A DNA stretch of 64,000 bases. Source: Clostridia bacterium (GTDB lineage Bacteria > Bacillota > Clostridia > Lachnospirales > Anaerotignaceae). The notes below the pieces were generated by a model. It was not told the DNA's origin, did no database searches, and worked only from the letters and a program-made list of their open reading frames with translations. Below, in pieces: positions 50,217 through 59,658 of this stretch; positions within the stretch are counted from its first letter, which is position 1, and each line of letters begins with the position of its first letter. The stretch lies in NCBI GenBank assembly GCA_910575055.1, contig CAJTDC010000005.1:94465-158464 (forward strand). Reading direction: 5' to 3'. Made by a program: the position numbers and the translations under genes.

Positions 50217-50451
50217 GATTTTGTGTTATAGTGACGCCATACAATGTCCATCTTGTCTACTCAACCCTCCTGTAACAATCCTATCTCCACAACCTACCAT
50301 ATATCCAACCTGTCCACTCAACCCTACGTCAGTTTTTACCGTAGACCAGTTTCCAAAGAGTTACAAAACGCAAAAAATCCGGGAGCCGGAATTACCCATC
50401 GGCAATTCCCTACTCCCGGAAACCCCTTGTTTTCTACACTTTTTTGTACTT
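50217..50451. other. Boundary between accessory DNA and host core
   Basis: 235 bases without a gene. Two short similar blocks (GTCTACTCAACCCTCC and GTCCACTCAACCCTAC) and a hairpin around GGGAGCCGG lie here. Composition turns AT-rich right after. The stretch next to the rlmD 3' end is where an ICE attachment site would be expected. Confidence 0.45.
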
Positions 50452-51840
50452 CTATTTCTCAACTCTTGACATCAATACTACCGTCTCAACATGAATACTA
50501 TGAGGAAACATATCCACAGGTTGTACCAATTTTACACAATAATTTTGCTGCACTAATATTTTAATATCTCTTGCCATTGTTGCAGGGTCGCAAGAAACAT
50601 AAACAATTTTTTGAGGATTGATTTTTAATATTGTATTTAGAACTTTTTCATCACAGCCTTTTCTAGGGGGGTCTAATATAATTACATCTGCTTTTAAATC
50701 TTTTTCATAAAGCATAGGTATTACATCTTCTGCCGCTCCTTGTACAAAATCTACATTTTGAATATGATTTCTTTTGGCATTTCTTTTAGCATCTGCTACT
50801 GCTTCTTCTACAATTTCACAGCCTACTACACATTTTGCTTTTTGTGCAAAAAACAAAGACATTGTACCAATACCACAATATAAATCTAAAACAATTTCAT
50901 CTCCATTTAACTGAGCAAATTCTAATGCCTTTTGATAAAGTTTTTTTGTTTGTACAGGGTTTACTTGAAAAAATGATAAAGGCGAAATTTCAAATTCTAA
51001 TTCTCCAATATTATCCACAATATATCCTTTTCCCCATATCACACGATTTTGATTTCCTAATATCACATTTGTTTTTTCTCTATTGATATTTAATACAATA
51101 CTTGTCATACCTTCTATACATTGCAGATGTTGTATTAATATTTCTTTATGAGGCAATTCTTTACCATTTATCACCAAACAAACCATAATTTGCTTTATAG
51201 AAAATCCAATTTTTATTAATATATGGCGTACAAGTCCTTTATGAATTTTTTCATCATAAACAGAAATATGATATTGTTCCAAAAACTCTCTTATTATTTC
51301 AACAATTTTATCACTTATTTTATTCTGTAAAAAACATTTTTTTGTATCAATTACATTATGACTTCTTTTTCCATAAAATCCTATTTTTAAATTTCCGTTA
51401 TGATTTGCTACAGGAAACTGCACTTTATTACGATATCTCCAACAGTCTTCCATTCCTAATGCAGGCAAAACTTCTACAGAATGTAACTGTGCTATTTTTT
51501 TTAGTGCCATTTCTACCTTTTTTGTTTTATATTCTAACTGCCCCTTATAACTCAAATGCTGCAACTGACACCCTCCACATTTTGAAGCAACATCACATAA
51601 ATGAGAAACTCTTTGAGAAGAAGGTTTCAATATCCTTTTTAATTTACCATAAGCAAAATTCTTTTTTACTTTTACAATTAAAACTTCTATTTCTTCCTGA
51701 GGCAATGCTCCTTCAACAAATATAGCAAAACCTTCTATCTTTCCTATGCCCTCTCCTTCACTTCCTAAATCATCTATTGTCATAGTATAACATTTATTTT
51801 TTTCTACAGGTACATTTTTCAGCACTGTTTTTTTACTCAT
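50452..51840 (-). CDS. rlmD: 23S rRNA (uracil-5-)-methyltransferase RlmD
   Basis: 462 residues from ATG 51840. TRAM domain at 5-70, iron-sulfur Cys set C-D-V-A-S-K-C-G-G-C (near 80). Methyltransferase: L-Y-C-G-I-G-T-M-S-L-F, I-L-D-P-P-R-K-G-C, and catalytic V-S-C-D-P-A-T-M-A-R-D. Adds m5U at position 1939 (E. coli numbering) of 23S rRNA. Its 3' end (H-V-E-T-V-V-L-M-S) faces the accessory region and is intact. Start overlaps the upstream stop by four bases. Confidence 0.95.
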   Translation of the reverse strand: MSKKTVLKNVPVEKNKCYTMTIDDLGSEGEGIGKIEGFAIFVEGALPQEEIEVLIVKVKKNFAYGKLKRILKPSSQRVSHLCDVASKCGGCQLQHLSYKGQLEYKTKKVEMALKKIAQLHSVEVLPALGMEDCWRYRNKVQFPVANHNGNLKIGFYGKRSHNVIDTKKCFLQNKISDKIVEIIREFLEQYHISVYDEKIHKGLVRHILIKIGFSIKQIMVCLVINGKELPHKEILIQHLQCIEGMTSIVLNINREKTNVILGNQNRVIWGKGYIVDNIGELEFEISPLSFFQVNPVQTKKLYQKALEFAQLNGDEIVLDLYCGIGTMSLFFAQKAKCVVGCEIVEEAVADAKRNAKRNHIQNVDFVQGAAEDVIPMLYEKDLKADVIILDPPRKGCDEKVLNTILKINPQKIVYVSCDPATMARDIKILVQQNYCVKLVQPVDMFPHSIHVETVVLMSRVEK

Positions 51841-52436
51841 TCTGCTTTCTTCACCTTTCTTTGTTTTGGTACTTGCCAATAAGGGCAGACCGTTCCTTTA
51901 CAAACACAATATCTACAGCTTGCAACACTACAATTTGCTTTTCCTTCTCCAGTATAAAGCATTTTTCTCATATTTGCCAGTGTTCTGCGTACTTCTCTTC
52001 TAATTGCTATAGTATTTCTAATATCAAACATATAATCTTTATATACTAATCTACCATATTTAGGGCGTACACCATATACATCTTCTATTAGTAAAAAATA
52101 AGTAGCTAGCTGCATTCTATCTCCTGGATGAGGAAAATTGTCATCTTTAATACTTCCGCTTTTGATTTCTACAGGTATGATAGCATTCCCCAATCTTTTT
52201 TGAAAAATATAATCTGGTTTTCCTTGTATATCATATTTTTTAGAATACAGCAATTTTCCAAAGTCTTTTTCTCTTTTATTTCCTTTTTGGTCAGCATATA
52301 TCAATTTATAACCTAAAAATCCTTGTCTTTTTTTTCTTTTTCTCAATATCCAGCACTGTTCTTTCAACCAAAGAAAAAAAAGTAATACAAAAGGTACATA
52401 GGAAAAAATCCAATCCATATCTTTTAAAAGAAGCAT
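51837..52436 (-). CDS. Cas4/Dna2-like nuclease, C-terminal half, membrane anchored
   Basis: 199 residues. N-terminal membrane helix (F-S-Y-V-P-F-V-L-L-F-F-L-W-L), then a RecB-type core: D75 in Q-G-K-P-D-Y-I, E90-x-K92 in P-V-E-I-K-S-G, Q109 in M-Q-L-A-T-Y. Four or five Cys close the protein (C169, C174, C177, C179, C184), as for the Fe-S site of Cas4. The N-terminal Cys and the motif-I His are absent here but present in the upstream gene. No CRISPR array is in the window. Confidence 0.8.
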   Translation of the reverse strand: MLLLKDMDWIFSYVPFVLLFFLWLKEQCWILRKRKKRQGFLGYKLIYADQKGNKREKDFGKLLYSKKYDIQGKPDYIFQKRLGNAIIPVEIKSGSIKDDNFPHPGDRMQLATYFLLIEDVYGVRPKYGRLVYKDYMFDIRNTIAIRREVRRTLANMRKMLYTGEGKANCSVASCRYCVCKGTVCPYWQVPKQRKVKKAE

Positions 52437-52450
52437 ATATCATCCCACCC

Positions 52451-52795
52451 TTATTTTATTAATAAAATGAATATACAAACAATTAAAATAATGACTGTTA
52501 TTGTGACACAAAAAAGAAATATCTTTTGCTTTCTTCTAAAATTTTGATATTCTTTGGCATGATAAGCACGCCCTCTTGCAAAATGGGATTCTCTCGTTTT
52601 TGCTGCTGTCGTTTTTTTTGTTTTTGACTTTGTTTTAGCAGTTGGAGCAATTTGTGGCTCTGCTTTTTTTGTTTTTGACATCTGAAATAATTTACTTCTG
52701 CCATAATAACGTTCAAAATACCACTGATAAGGACAATAAGTATATCGATTAACTTCTGAAGCAGATATTGTTGTTCTATCCCATTTTAATTTCAT
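52451..52795 (-). CDS. Cas4-like N-terminal half with C-terminal membrane helix
   Basis: 114 residues. Begins with I-S-A-S-E-V-N-R-Y-T-Y-C-P-Y-Q-W-Y-F (C21), the usual opening of Cas4/AddB-type nucleases, and has R-G-R-A-Y-H (H79), the motif-I His. A Lys/Thr-rich linker lies between them, and a membrane helix at 91-113 ends the protein. No PD-(D/E)XK catalytic acids are here; they are in the downstream gene, 14 bases away with its own ribosome site. Confidence 0.75.
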   Translation of the reverse strand: MKLKWDRTTISASEVNRYTYCPYQWYFERYYGRSKLFQMSKTKKAEPQIAPTAKTKSKTKKTTAAKTRESHFARGRAYHAKEYQNFRRKQKIFLFCVTITVIILIVCIFILLIK

Positions 52796-52813
52796 TATTT
52801 ATATTCATTCCTT

Positions 52814-53755
52814 TTAATAGTCAGATTTTCTGATATTTCTTTGAAGCATTTTATGATAGCCTGCCCAATTTCCTTGATTGCTGTTATTATCAATCATTTC
52901 TTCAAACACTTTTGTTTTAGCATCTAAATTATCTGCACAATGTAATATAAAAGCCTCTATTGTTTTGGGTAATTTTGGAGAACCATATTCATATTCTCCA
53001 TGATGGGAAATCATACAATGTTTTAACAAGCTTTCTAATGTTTTAGGGAAACCTTCTATATGAGAGGCAGTATCTTTTATCAATTCAGCACCTATCATTA
53101 AATGTCCTAATAGTTGTCCATCATCTGTATAGTCATTTTCTGGAAATTCTGAAAGTTCCATCAATTTTCCTACATCGTGAAGCATAGCAGAAGCAATTAA
53201 AATATCCCTATTCACATATTTATAACGTGGTGCTGCAAAGTCACATATTTCTGTTACAGAAAGCGTATGCTCCAATAAACCGCCCATATAGCTATGATGT
53301 ACACTTTTTGCTGCAGAATGTGATTTAAACTGTTTACTCACAACAGGGTGTTTATAAAATATATCTTCTAGTAATTTTTTAATATAATTATTTTCTATTG
53401 TTTTAATATAAGACATCAGTTTTTGATACATTTCTTCAATGTTTTTTTCTGTACAAGGAATATAATCTGCTGGGTCATATTCTCCTTCCATACTACGGCG
53501 TATTCTTTTTACATTTAATTGAATATCATTTTGATAAGTTACTACTGTCGCATCTATTTTAATATATTCGTTTTCTTCAAATGTTTTAATATCATTTGTC
53601 ATATCCCAAACTTTAGCATCTACCATTCCTGTTTTATCTTGTAATTTTAAAGATAAATAGGTTTTACCTGCTCTAGATTTTAAGGATTGTCTACTTTTAC
53701 AAAGATAATGCCCTATAACGGACTCGCCTTCTCTTAACTCATTAATATATCTCAT
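52814..53755 (-). CDS. YhaM-like 3'-5' exoribonuclease (OB + HD)
   Basis: 313 residues. OB-fold at 10-95 (Y-L-S-L-K-L-Q-D-K-T-G-M-V-D-A-K-V-W-D) and an HD domain at 150-290 with H-H-S-Y-M-G-G-L-L-E-H-T and A-M-L-H-D-V-G-K. Matches B. subtilis YhaM, which degrades RNA and ssDNA from the 3' end. Start ATG 53755 after AGGAGG. Confidence 0.92.
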   Translation of the reverse strand: MRYINELREGESVIGHYLCKSRQSLKSRAGKTYLSLKLQDKTGMVDAKVWDMTNDIKTFEENEYIKIDATVVTYQNDIQLNVKRIRRSMEGEYDPADYIPCTEKNIEEMYQKLMSYIKTIENNYIKKLLEDIFYKHPVVSKQFKSHSAAKSVHHSYMGGLLEHTLSVTEICDFAAPRYKYVNRDILIASAMLHDVGKLMELSEFPENDYTDDGQLLGHLMIGAELIKDTASHIEGFPKTLESLLKHCMISHHGEYEYGSPKLPKTIEAFILHCADNLDAKTKVFEEMIDNNSNQGNWAGYHKMLQRNIRKSDY

Positions 53756-53958
53756 TATTTTCCTCCTAAAATATATATCATAATGCTATTTATATTATTT
53801 TTACAATTATTTCTAAAAAAACATACATTCTTTCTTATTATACTCTATTTTATGACATATTGCAAAAATAAAATACGCCTTTTTAGTAGTATATTCCAAA
53901 AATATTAAAAATATTTAATATTTTCCAAAATATTGAAATTTATATTTTTTCAAAACAA

Positions 53959-53984
53959 AAAACCGCCAATATAAGACGGTTTTT
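53959..53984 (-). terminator. Terminator of the dnaB transcript
   Basis: AACCGTC / GGCGGTT stem with T-runs on both sides (bidirectional look); it lies six bases past the dnaB stop. The rest of the 234-bp gap to yhaM is AT-rich without further signal. Confidence 0.85.
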
Positions 53985-53989
53985 TTTAT

Positions 53990-55339
53990 TTATCGTGTAT
54001 AAGTTGTATTTGCAAATTTTGTATGTTGTCCTAACCAAGTCAATTCTACTGTACCTGTTGGGCCATTTCTTTGTTTTGCAATAATCAATTCTGCTTGATT
54101 TTTTTTTTCGGTTTCAGGAAAATAATATTCATCTCTATATAAAAATGCTACTATGTCAGCATCTTGCTCTATTGCACCAGACTCCCTCAAATCTGAAAGC
54201 ATTGGTCTATGGTCAGCTCTTTGCTCGCAGGCACGGCTCAACTGGCTTAGTGCTATCACAGGAGCGTCCATTTCTCTGGCAATGGCTTTCAAAGAACGAG
54301 AAATTTCAGAAATTTCTTGTTGTCTAGAGTCATTTCTGCCATTGCCACTCATAAGCTGCAAATAGTCAATTACAATTAATCCTAATCCTTTCTCTAATTT
54401 CAGTCTTCTGCATTTAGAGCGAATATCCATAGGAGAAATACCTGGTGTATCATCTATATAAATAGGTGCTTCAGAAAGTGGTCCCATTGCCTCAATCAAT
54501 ACTGTCCAATCTTTTTCTTCTAATTCTCCTGTTCTTATTTTTTGGGCATCTAACATTGCCTCAGAACAAAGCATTCTATTTACTAATTGTTCTTTTGACA
54601 TCTCCAATGAAAAAACAGCTGTAGGTATATTTCCTCTAATTGCCACATTTTGAACAATGTTTAATGCAAATGCTGTTTTTCCCATAGAAGGTCTTGCAGC
54701 AAGCAATATTAAATCTGATTTTTGTAGTCCTGCTGTTTTGGCATCAAAATCTTTAAAACCTGTTGCAATGCCTGTTACTTTTCCTTTATTTTGGTATACT
54801 TCTTCTATTTTTTCAAAAGCATTTACTGTAATATCTCTAATGCTTGTAAATTCTTCTGTACGGCGGTTTTGTATAATATCAAATATTCCCTTTTCCGCCT
54901 TTTCCATAATAAAGCTAACATCTTCTTTTGCTTCATAGCTAATTTGAGAAACTTCTCCTGCTGTTTTAATCAGTCGGCGTAAAAGTGATTTTTCCTCCAC
55001 AATATGAGCATAATGCTTTACATTGACAGAATTGCCTACTGCTGTAGAAATAGATGCAATAAAGGGCAGTCCTCCAATTTGTTCAAATACTTGCTTTTCT
55101 TCTAATTTATTTTTTATAGTTACTACATCTACTGGAACACCTGATGAAAATAATGCTTCTGCTGCTTCAAACACCATTTTATTATCTGGACGGTAAAAAT
55201 CATCAGCCCTCAATATTTCTAGTGCTGCTGCTACTGCCTCTCTATCCAAAAACATACAGCTTAATACTGCCTGTTCTGCGGTATCATCGTGAGGTGGCAC
55301 ATTTTGAAAATTGGCAGCAGTTTGTTGTTTTTCCTCCAC
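53990..55339 (-). CDS. dnaB: Replicative DNA helicase DnaB
   Basis: 449 residues from GTG 55339 (AGGAGG upstream). N-terminal domain (D-D-T-A-E-Q-A-V-L-S-C-M-F), then RecA-type core: Walker A A-R-P-S-M-G-K-T-A (near 215), Walker B L-I-V-I-D-Y-L-Q-L-M, and C-terminal R-E-S-G-A-I-E-Q-D-A-D. Hexameric fork helicase loaded by DnaC/DnaI. Downstream of rplI, the usual order. Confidence 0.97.
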   Translation of the reverse strand: MEEKQQTAANFQNVPPHDDTAEQAVLSCMFLDREAVAAALEILRADDFYRPDNKMVFEAAEALFSSGVPVDVVTIKNKLEEKQVFEQIGGLPFIASISTAVGNSVNVKHYAHIVEEKSLLRRLIKTAGEVSQISYEAKEDVSFIMEKAEKGIFDIIQNRRTEEFTSIRDITVNAFEKIEEVYQNKGKVTGIATGFKDFDAKTAGLQKSDLILLAARPSMGKTAFALNIVQNVAIRGNIPTAVFSLEMSKEQLVNRMLCSEAMLDAQKIRTGELEEKDWTVLIEAMGPLSEAPIYIDDTPGISPMDIRSKCRRLKLEKGLGLIVIDYLQLMSGNGRNDSRQQEISEISRSLKAIAREMDAPVIALSQLSRACEQRADHRPMLSDLRESGAIEQDADIVAFLYRDEYYFPETEKKNQAELIIAKQRNGPTGTVELTWLGQHTKFANTTYTR

Positions 55340-55356
55340 CCCTATTCCTCCTTTAA

Positions 55357-55803
55357 TTATGCTTCTACAATTTTAATTGTAATCTCTGCTGATACTTTTG
55401 GATGTAATTTAATGACAGCAGTTCTTTCTCCTACCATTTTAATAGGGTCACCTATAGATACTTTCTTTTTATCAATTTGCATACCTGTTTGTTTTACAAT
55501 TTCTTCTGCAACTTCTTTATTTGTAACAGAACCAAACAATTTGCCATTTTCTCCTGTTTTTACTTTTACAGTAACTGTTTTATTCTCTAATTCTTTGGCC
55601 ATATTTTGTGCTTGTTCTAATTCTTCTTTTTTTCTTTTTGCTTCTGCTTTTTGTTTTAATTCAAAATCATTCAAATTTGATTTTGTTGCTTCTACAGCAA
55701 GTTTTTTAGGAAACAAAAAATTTTTTGCATATCCATCACTTGCATTTACTAATTCTCCTTTTTTACCAACACTTTTTACATCTTCTAATAATATTACTTT
55801 CAT
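55357..55803 (-). CDS. rplI: Ribosomal protein L9
   Basis: 148 residues. N-terminal domain [19 protein letters not shown], the long connecting helix rich in Lys/Glu, and C-terminal domain to [12 protein letters not shown]. Full length. Start adjoins the gdpP stop. Confidence 0.98.
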   Translation of the reverse strand: MKVILLEDVKSVGKKGELVNASDGYAKNFLFPKKLAVEATKSNLNDFELKQKAEAKRKKEELEQAQNMAKELENKTVTVKVKTGENGKLFGSVTNKEVAEEIVKQTGMQIDKKKVSIGDPIKMVGERTAVIKLHPKVSAEITIKIVEA

Positions 55804-55805
55804 AA

Positions 55806-57776
55806 TTAAGTATCCTCCTTTAAATAACTTTCAATAGCTTCTTTTAATTTCTGTTCTGCTTGCTCTATAGTACAGTGAGAAAGCTGTGCTCCTGATATTG
55901 TCATATGACCGCCGCCACCCAACTTCTCCATAATCATTTGTACATTAATTTCCCCAAAACTTCTAGCACTGATATACACTACTTCTTCCAAAAAACAACA
56001 TACAAATGACGCTTTTACTCCAACAATATTTAATAAATCGTCTGCTGCCATAGCTGCCGTCAATACAGAATTTTCTACATCAGAAGGGCAGACAGAAAAA
56101 GCAATATCTTTATAAATCATTTTTGCATCTTTTACAGCAGATGCTTTTGCTTGATAAGATGCCATATCATTTTGAAAAAGCAGTCTTACACGAGTACTGT
56201 CAGCACCGTGTCGCCTTAAAAATGCTGCTGCTTCAAATGTAATTGCACCTGTTTTTGCACAAAAATTTTTAGTATCCACTGTAATGCCTGCTAATAAAGC
56301 GTCAGCTTGCAATGGCTTTAACTTTATTTTCTCTCCAAAGTATTGTATCATTTCTGTTATCAATTCACAAGTAGAAGAGGCATATGGTTCATGATAAATT
56401 AATACTGCATTGTCTATAAAATCTGTACTTTTTCTATGATGGTCAAACACCACAATTTTTTTAGAAATATCCAATAACTGCGGACAAATTGTCATAATTG
56501 GTCTATGTGTATCTACCACTACCACAAGAGATTGCTCATTTACTTTTTCCAGTGCTTGTTGTTGTGTAATAAACACTGTTTTATATTCTTCTGTTTCTTC
56601 TAAACGTTCATATAATCTTTTTATACCAGGTGAAACTTGGTCTAGCACAATATAACATTGTTTTTCCATTGTTTGTGCTATAGTATAAATGCCCATACAA
56701 GCTCCTATTGAGTCTAAATCTGCTTTTTTATGTCCCATTACAAATACATCATTTGTTTCTCCTATCATTTCCCAAAGTGCATCTGCTTTTACTCTTGCTC
56801 TAATACGAGCATTATGGCTAATTTCTCCACTTTTTCCTCCATAAAATAAATATTTTTCTCCTTCTTTGATTAGTACTTGATCGCCTCCTCTGCCTAATGC
56901 TAATGCAACCGCTGCCTTTGCACTTTTCATTGCTGCTTCTAAATTTTTGTCATCTACACCAATACCCATACTAATCGTTACAGGAATATGTTCTCCTACT
57001 GTAATCTCTCTAATTTGATTTAATAATTCAAATTTTTTTTCTTTCAGTATTTCTAATTGTTTCTGTGAAAAAACAAAAATATATCTATCTTTTTCAAATT
57101 TTTTAACAATGCCTTCTACACTAGATGCAAAATTATTCAGCTTTCTATCTATCAATGCTGTTAATATCGGTAATCGACTTTCATCAAGTGTTTCTATCAC
57201 TTCCTCATAATTGTCCAAAAAAAGAAGTGACACCACTGTTTTCTGTTCTTGCAATGTCGCCTCCAAATTTTGATACTGTGTTGTTTCTACAAAGCAAAGT
57301 AGTACTGTATCTACAGTATTATTTTTTGTTTCACAAAAACTAGTATAAATATCAAATGTTCTTTCTTTGAAAGAAATCGTTTGCTTTTGTTCTTTTACAT
57401 CATAATGAGGAAACAATTTTCGAAATACTTTTTGATTTGTTTTTAAGGCTTTTTCCCCAAATATTTGCTCAAACATAGTATTATAAAAAAGTAGTTTTTT
57501 CTGTGTATCTATTACAGCATATGGTAAAGAAAACTGACTAGGTAATTTTAAATTCAAATTATTATTATCTTTTTCTATGGCAATTTTTTCTACTTTTATG
57601 CTTTTTTCTTTATATAAATGTTGTATGATTACTGTAGTAATAAATTGCAGACATACAACAAAAAAAAGTATTTCTGTACAATATTTTACTTTTATTACAC
57701 ATACTATTACAGCAATTAACAAGCATAACAGAGAAATACTACCTTGCCATTTTTTATCATTATTATTTTGTTTCAA
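55806..57776 (-). CDS. gdpP: Cyclic-di-AMP phosphodiesterase GdpP
   Basis: 656 residues. Two membrane helices at 10-50, PAS-like domain (S-L-P-Y-A-V-I-D-T), degenerate GGDEF ([10 protein letters not shown]), then DHH ([18 protein letters not shown]) and DHHA1 ([11 protein letters not shown]). It hydrolyses c-di-AMP and so controls osmotic balance and beta-lactam tolerance. Starts at a TTG at 57776 (GGGGGAG seven bases upstream); no ATG lies closer. Confidence 0.96.
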   Translation of the reverse strand: MKQNNNDKKWQGSISLLCLLIAVIVCVIKVKYCTEILFFVVCLQFITTVIIQHLYKEKSIKVEKIAIEKDNNNLNLKLPSQFSLPYAVIDTQKKLLFYNTMFEQIFGEKALKTNQKVFRKLFPHYDVKEQKQTISFKERTFDIYTSFCETKNNTVDTVLLCFVETTQYQNLEATLQEQKTVVSLLFLDNYEEVIETLDESRLPILTALIDRKLNNFASSVEGIVKKFEKDRYIFVFSQKQLEILKEKKFELLNQIREITVGEHIPVTISMGIGVDDKNLEAAMKSAKAAVALALGRGGDQVLIKEGEKYLFYGGKSGEISHNARIRARVKADALWEMIGETNDVFVMGHKKADLDSIGACMGIYTIAQTMEKQCYIVLDQVSPGIKRLYERLEETEEYKTVFITQQQALEKVNEQSLVVVVDTHRPIMTICPQLLDISKKIVVFDHHRKSTDFIDNAVLIYHEPYASSTCELITEMIQYFGEKIKLKPLQADALLAGITVDTKNFCAKTGAITFEAAAFLRRHGADSTRVRLLFQNDMASYQAKASAVKDAKMIYKDIAFSVCPSDVENSVLTAAMAADDLLNIVGVKASFVCCFLEEVVYISARSFGEINVQMIMEKLGGGGHMTISGAQLSHCTIEQAEQKLKEAIESYLKEDT

Positions 57777-57802
57777 AGTAAAACTCCCCCCATAGTAGAA
57801 TA

Positions 57803-58102
57803 TTATTTTCTATTATCTAAATGATGTAGTATTCCCAAAAGAGATGCCTTCCATTCTTCGTTGTTATCTTCTTTTAATAGTCCTACTTTTATTCTGCTAA
57901 TTGCTTTTTGGTCTAATGTTTTAGAAGAAACCCCTAATTTATCTGATAATAAATATAATATTACCTCTATGTTCGCTAATATTTCTGCTCTTTCTGCTGT
58001 TGTAATATCATTGTTTTGCATAGACAGAAACAGTTGTGAAACAAAACTTAATAATTGACATTGTAGATTATCTATCATTTTAATATTTTTTGTAATTTCC
58101 AT
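57803..58102 (-). CDS. MazG-like family protein
   Basis: 99 residues, all helical: I-E-V-I-L-Y-L-L-S-D-K-L-G-V-S near the middle and W-K-A-S-L-L-G-I-L-H-H-L near the end. It matches the short MazG-like proteins encoded next to gdpP in Clostridia. Some acidic residues of the MazG NTPase site are absent, so enzymatic activity is doubtful. Confidence 0.68.
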   Translation of the reverse strand: MEITKNIKMIDNLQCQLLSFVSQLFLSMQNNDITTAERAEILANIEVILYLLSDKLGVSSKTLDQKAISRIKVGLLKEDNNEEWKASLLGILHHLDNRK

Positions 58103-58119
58103 TTTTTTAAACCCCCTCT

Positions 58120-58950
58120 CTATTTTAATACTGCATAAGAGCCTAAAAATTTGAAATACGTTGTTTTTCTTGCAATCATTTTTAATGCTGCATCTAAATC
58201 TTGCTGTACTTCTGTTTCTAAATCTACAAAAAAGATATATGTTCCTAGCTGGTGTTTCATAGGACGAGACTCTATTTTTGTCATATTAATATCCCATATT
58301 GATATAATGTCTAATATACGATATAAATCACCTGGTTTATGTCCTGTTGTAAACACAATAGATGTTTTTTGGCCTTTTGCCTGTTGTTTTGGTTTCTGTT
58401 TGGACACTACTACAAATCTCGTTTTATTTTGGTCATCATCTTGCACTCCTTCATAAAGTGCTTTTAACTGATATACTTCTGCTGACTGTTTTGGAGAAAG
58501 ACTTGCAATACATTCTTTGCTTTCAGAAACTATTTTTGCAGCTTCTGCTGTAGAATTAGTTGCCTGTAATAAAACATCTGGAAAATGTTTTCTCAAAAAA
58601 GCTGCACATTGACTCAATGCTTGAGGGTGAGAAAGTATTTTCGTGATTTTCTGCCCATTATAATCCTTTTTTACTAAAAAATCTTCCCAAACGGGTATTA
58701 CCATTTCTTTTTTTATATAAAGTTCTGGCGTAAATATCAATAAATCTATAGTACTAGTAACAGTACCTTCAATAGAATTTTCTAAAGGTACAACACATTC
58801 TTCAATTTCATTCTTTATAACGCCTTCTAATGCAGCATAAATATTATTATATTGTAATAGTGTAGTTTTTTTATCTGTTACTGTTTTTTGATATAAAAGC
58901 ACTGCTTGCTGACTAAATGTACCATCTGGCCCGAGATAGCCTATTTTCAT
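58120..58950 (-). CDS. pheA: Prephenate dehydratase
   Basis: 276 residues. Catalytic domain (I-G-Y-L-G-P-D-G-T-F-S-Q-Q-A; V-P-L-E-N-S-I-E-G-T-V; N-K-T-R-F with the family Thr-Arg-Phe) and C-terminal ACT domain with E-S-R-P-M-K-H-Q-L-G-T-Y, the Phe-binding motif. It makes phenylpyruvate and is feedback-inhibited by phenylalanine. There is no chorismate mutase part. Confidence 0.96.
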   Translation of the reverse strand: MKIGYLGPDGTFSQQAVLLYQKTVTDKKTTLLQYNNIYAALEGVIKNEIEECVVPLENSIEGTVTSTIDLLIFTPELYIKKEMVIPVWEDFLVKKDYNGQKITKILSHPQALSQCAAFLRKHFPDVLLQATNSTAEAAKIVSESKECIASLSPKQSAEVYQLKALYEGVQDDDQNKTRFVVVSKQKPKQQAKGQKTSIVFTTGHKPGDLYRILDIISIWDINMTKIESRPMKHQLGTYIFFVDLETEVQQDLDAALKMIARKTTYFKFLGSYAVLK

Positions 58951-59063
58951 ATTGTTTCACCTCGCTTTTGTGTTATCCGCATTATATTGTATTTTACCAT
59001 ATTCCGTATGTTATCTCAAGTACGAAAAGAAAGCGTTGTTTTCAGTAAAATTATGAAAACAAA

Positions 59064-59092
59064 TTGAATAAAATTAGTGACTATGCTATAAT
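59064..59092 (+). promoter_or_regulatory. Promoter of the 106-residue plus-strand gene
   Basis: -35 TTGAAT and -10 TATAAT separated by exactly 17 bp, with an extended TGC before the -10. It is 47 bases upstream of the start codon. Confidence 0.8.
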
Positions 59093-59139
59093 TATTTTCA
59101 TTAATATAACAAATAAAAAAATTTGAGGAGATATATCAT

Positions 59140-59460
59140 ATGATTACCTATGAGGTGTTTAGAGAACTATTTTATATGATTGGTGATGAACCAGAATTTG
59201 AAGTATATTTCAAAAATAACAGCAAAATGTATAGAATTACAAAATATAAAGACTATGTTACATTTCAAACATCTGGCAGTGGAGAAATGAAATATAAAAA
59301 TTTAGATGAACTATATCATTCAGAATTAATGGATGGAATATGCCTTAAAACAGACTGGGAAAATATAGAAGATATTATTTTATGGCCAATTTTTGATTTT
59401 TCATCTCCTTCAGACATTGAAAAAATTAGAAAAATGTATAAAATGTATGGGAGTGCCTAA
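59140..59460 (+). CDS. Unrecognised 106-residue protein
   Basis: Not recognised. Plus-strand ATG with TTGAGGAG upstream. Strand-rich N-terminus (E-F-E-V-Y-F-K-N-N-S-K-M-Y-R-I-T-K-Y) and an acidic, aromatic C-terminus (W-E-N-I-E-D-I-I-L-W-P-I-F-D-F). No membrane segment or known motif. Codon use matches its AT-rich surroundings. Confidence 0.72.
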   Translation: MITYEVFRELFYMIGDEPEFEVYFKNNSKMYRITKYKDYVTFQTSGSGEMKYKNLDELYHSELMDGICLKTDWENIEDIILWPIFDFSSPSDIEKIRKMYKMYGSA

Positions 59461-59658
59461 AAAAATATATTTATAAATAACTTTTTTAGTGCTTATCATT
59501 ATTAAAATTTTAAACTCAACTTATTTTTTATATATCTAGCGACAACCAAAGTGAAGCTGAGAACATAGAGAAACTTTTTGCAAGTGAAAAAAGTTTGTCT
59601 TATTTAAATAAAAATGCTTATTTATCCACTCCCATATTTTTTATTAACTTGTATATTA
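59461..59658. other. AT-rich convergent intergenic region with hairpin
   Basis: A hairpin AAACTTTTT / AAAAAGTTT at 59571-59596 between two converging genes probably terminates in both directions. Nothing else is seen. Confidence 0.6.

Noticed and set aside
50217..50451. Exact ICE attachment core at the rlmD 3' end
   Set aside because: The second copy would lie outside the window, so no direct repeat can be shown; only the general location is proposed.
51837..52795. Cas4-like genes as part of a CRISPR-Cas system
   Set aside because: No repeats, Cas1, Cas2 or effector genes are nearby; neighbours are core genes.
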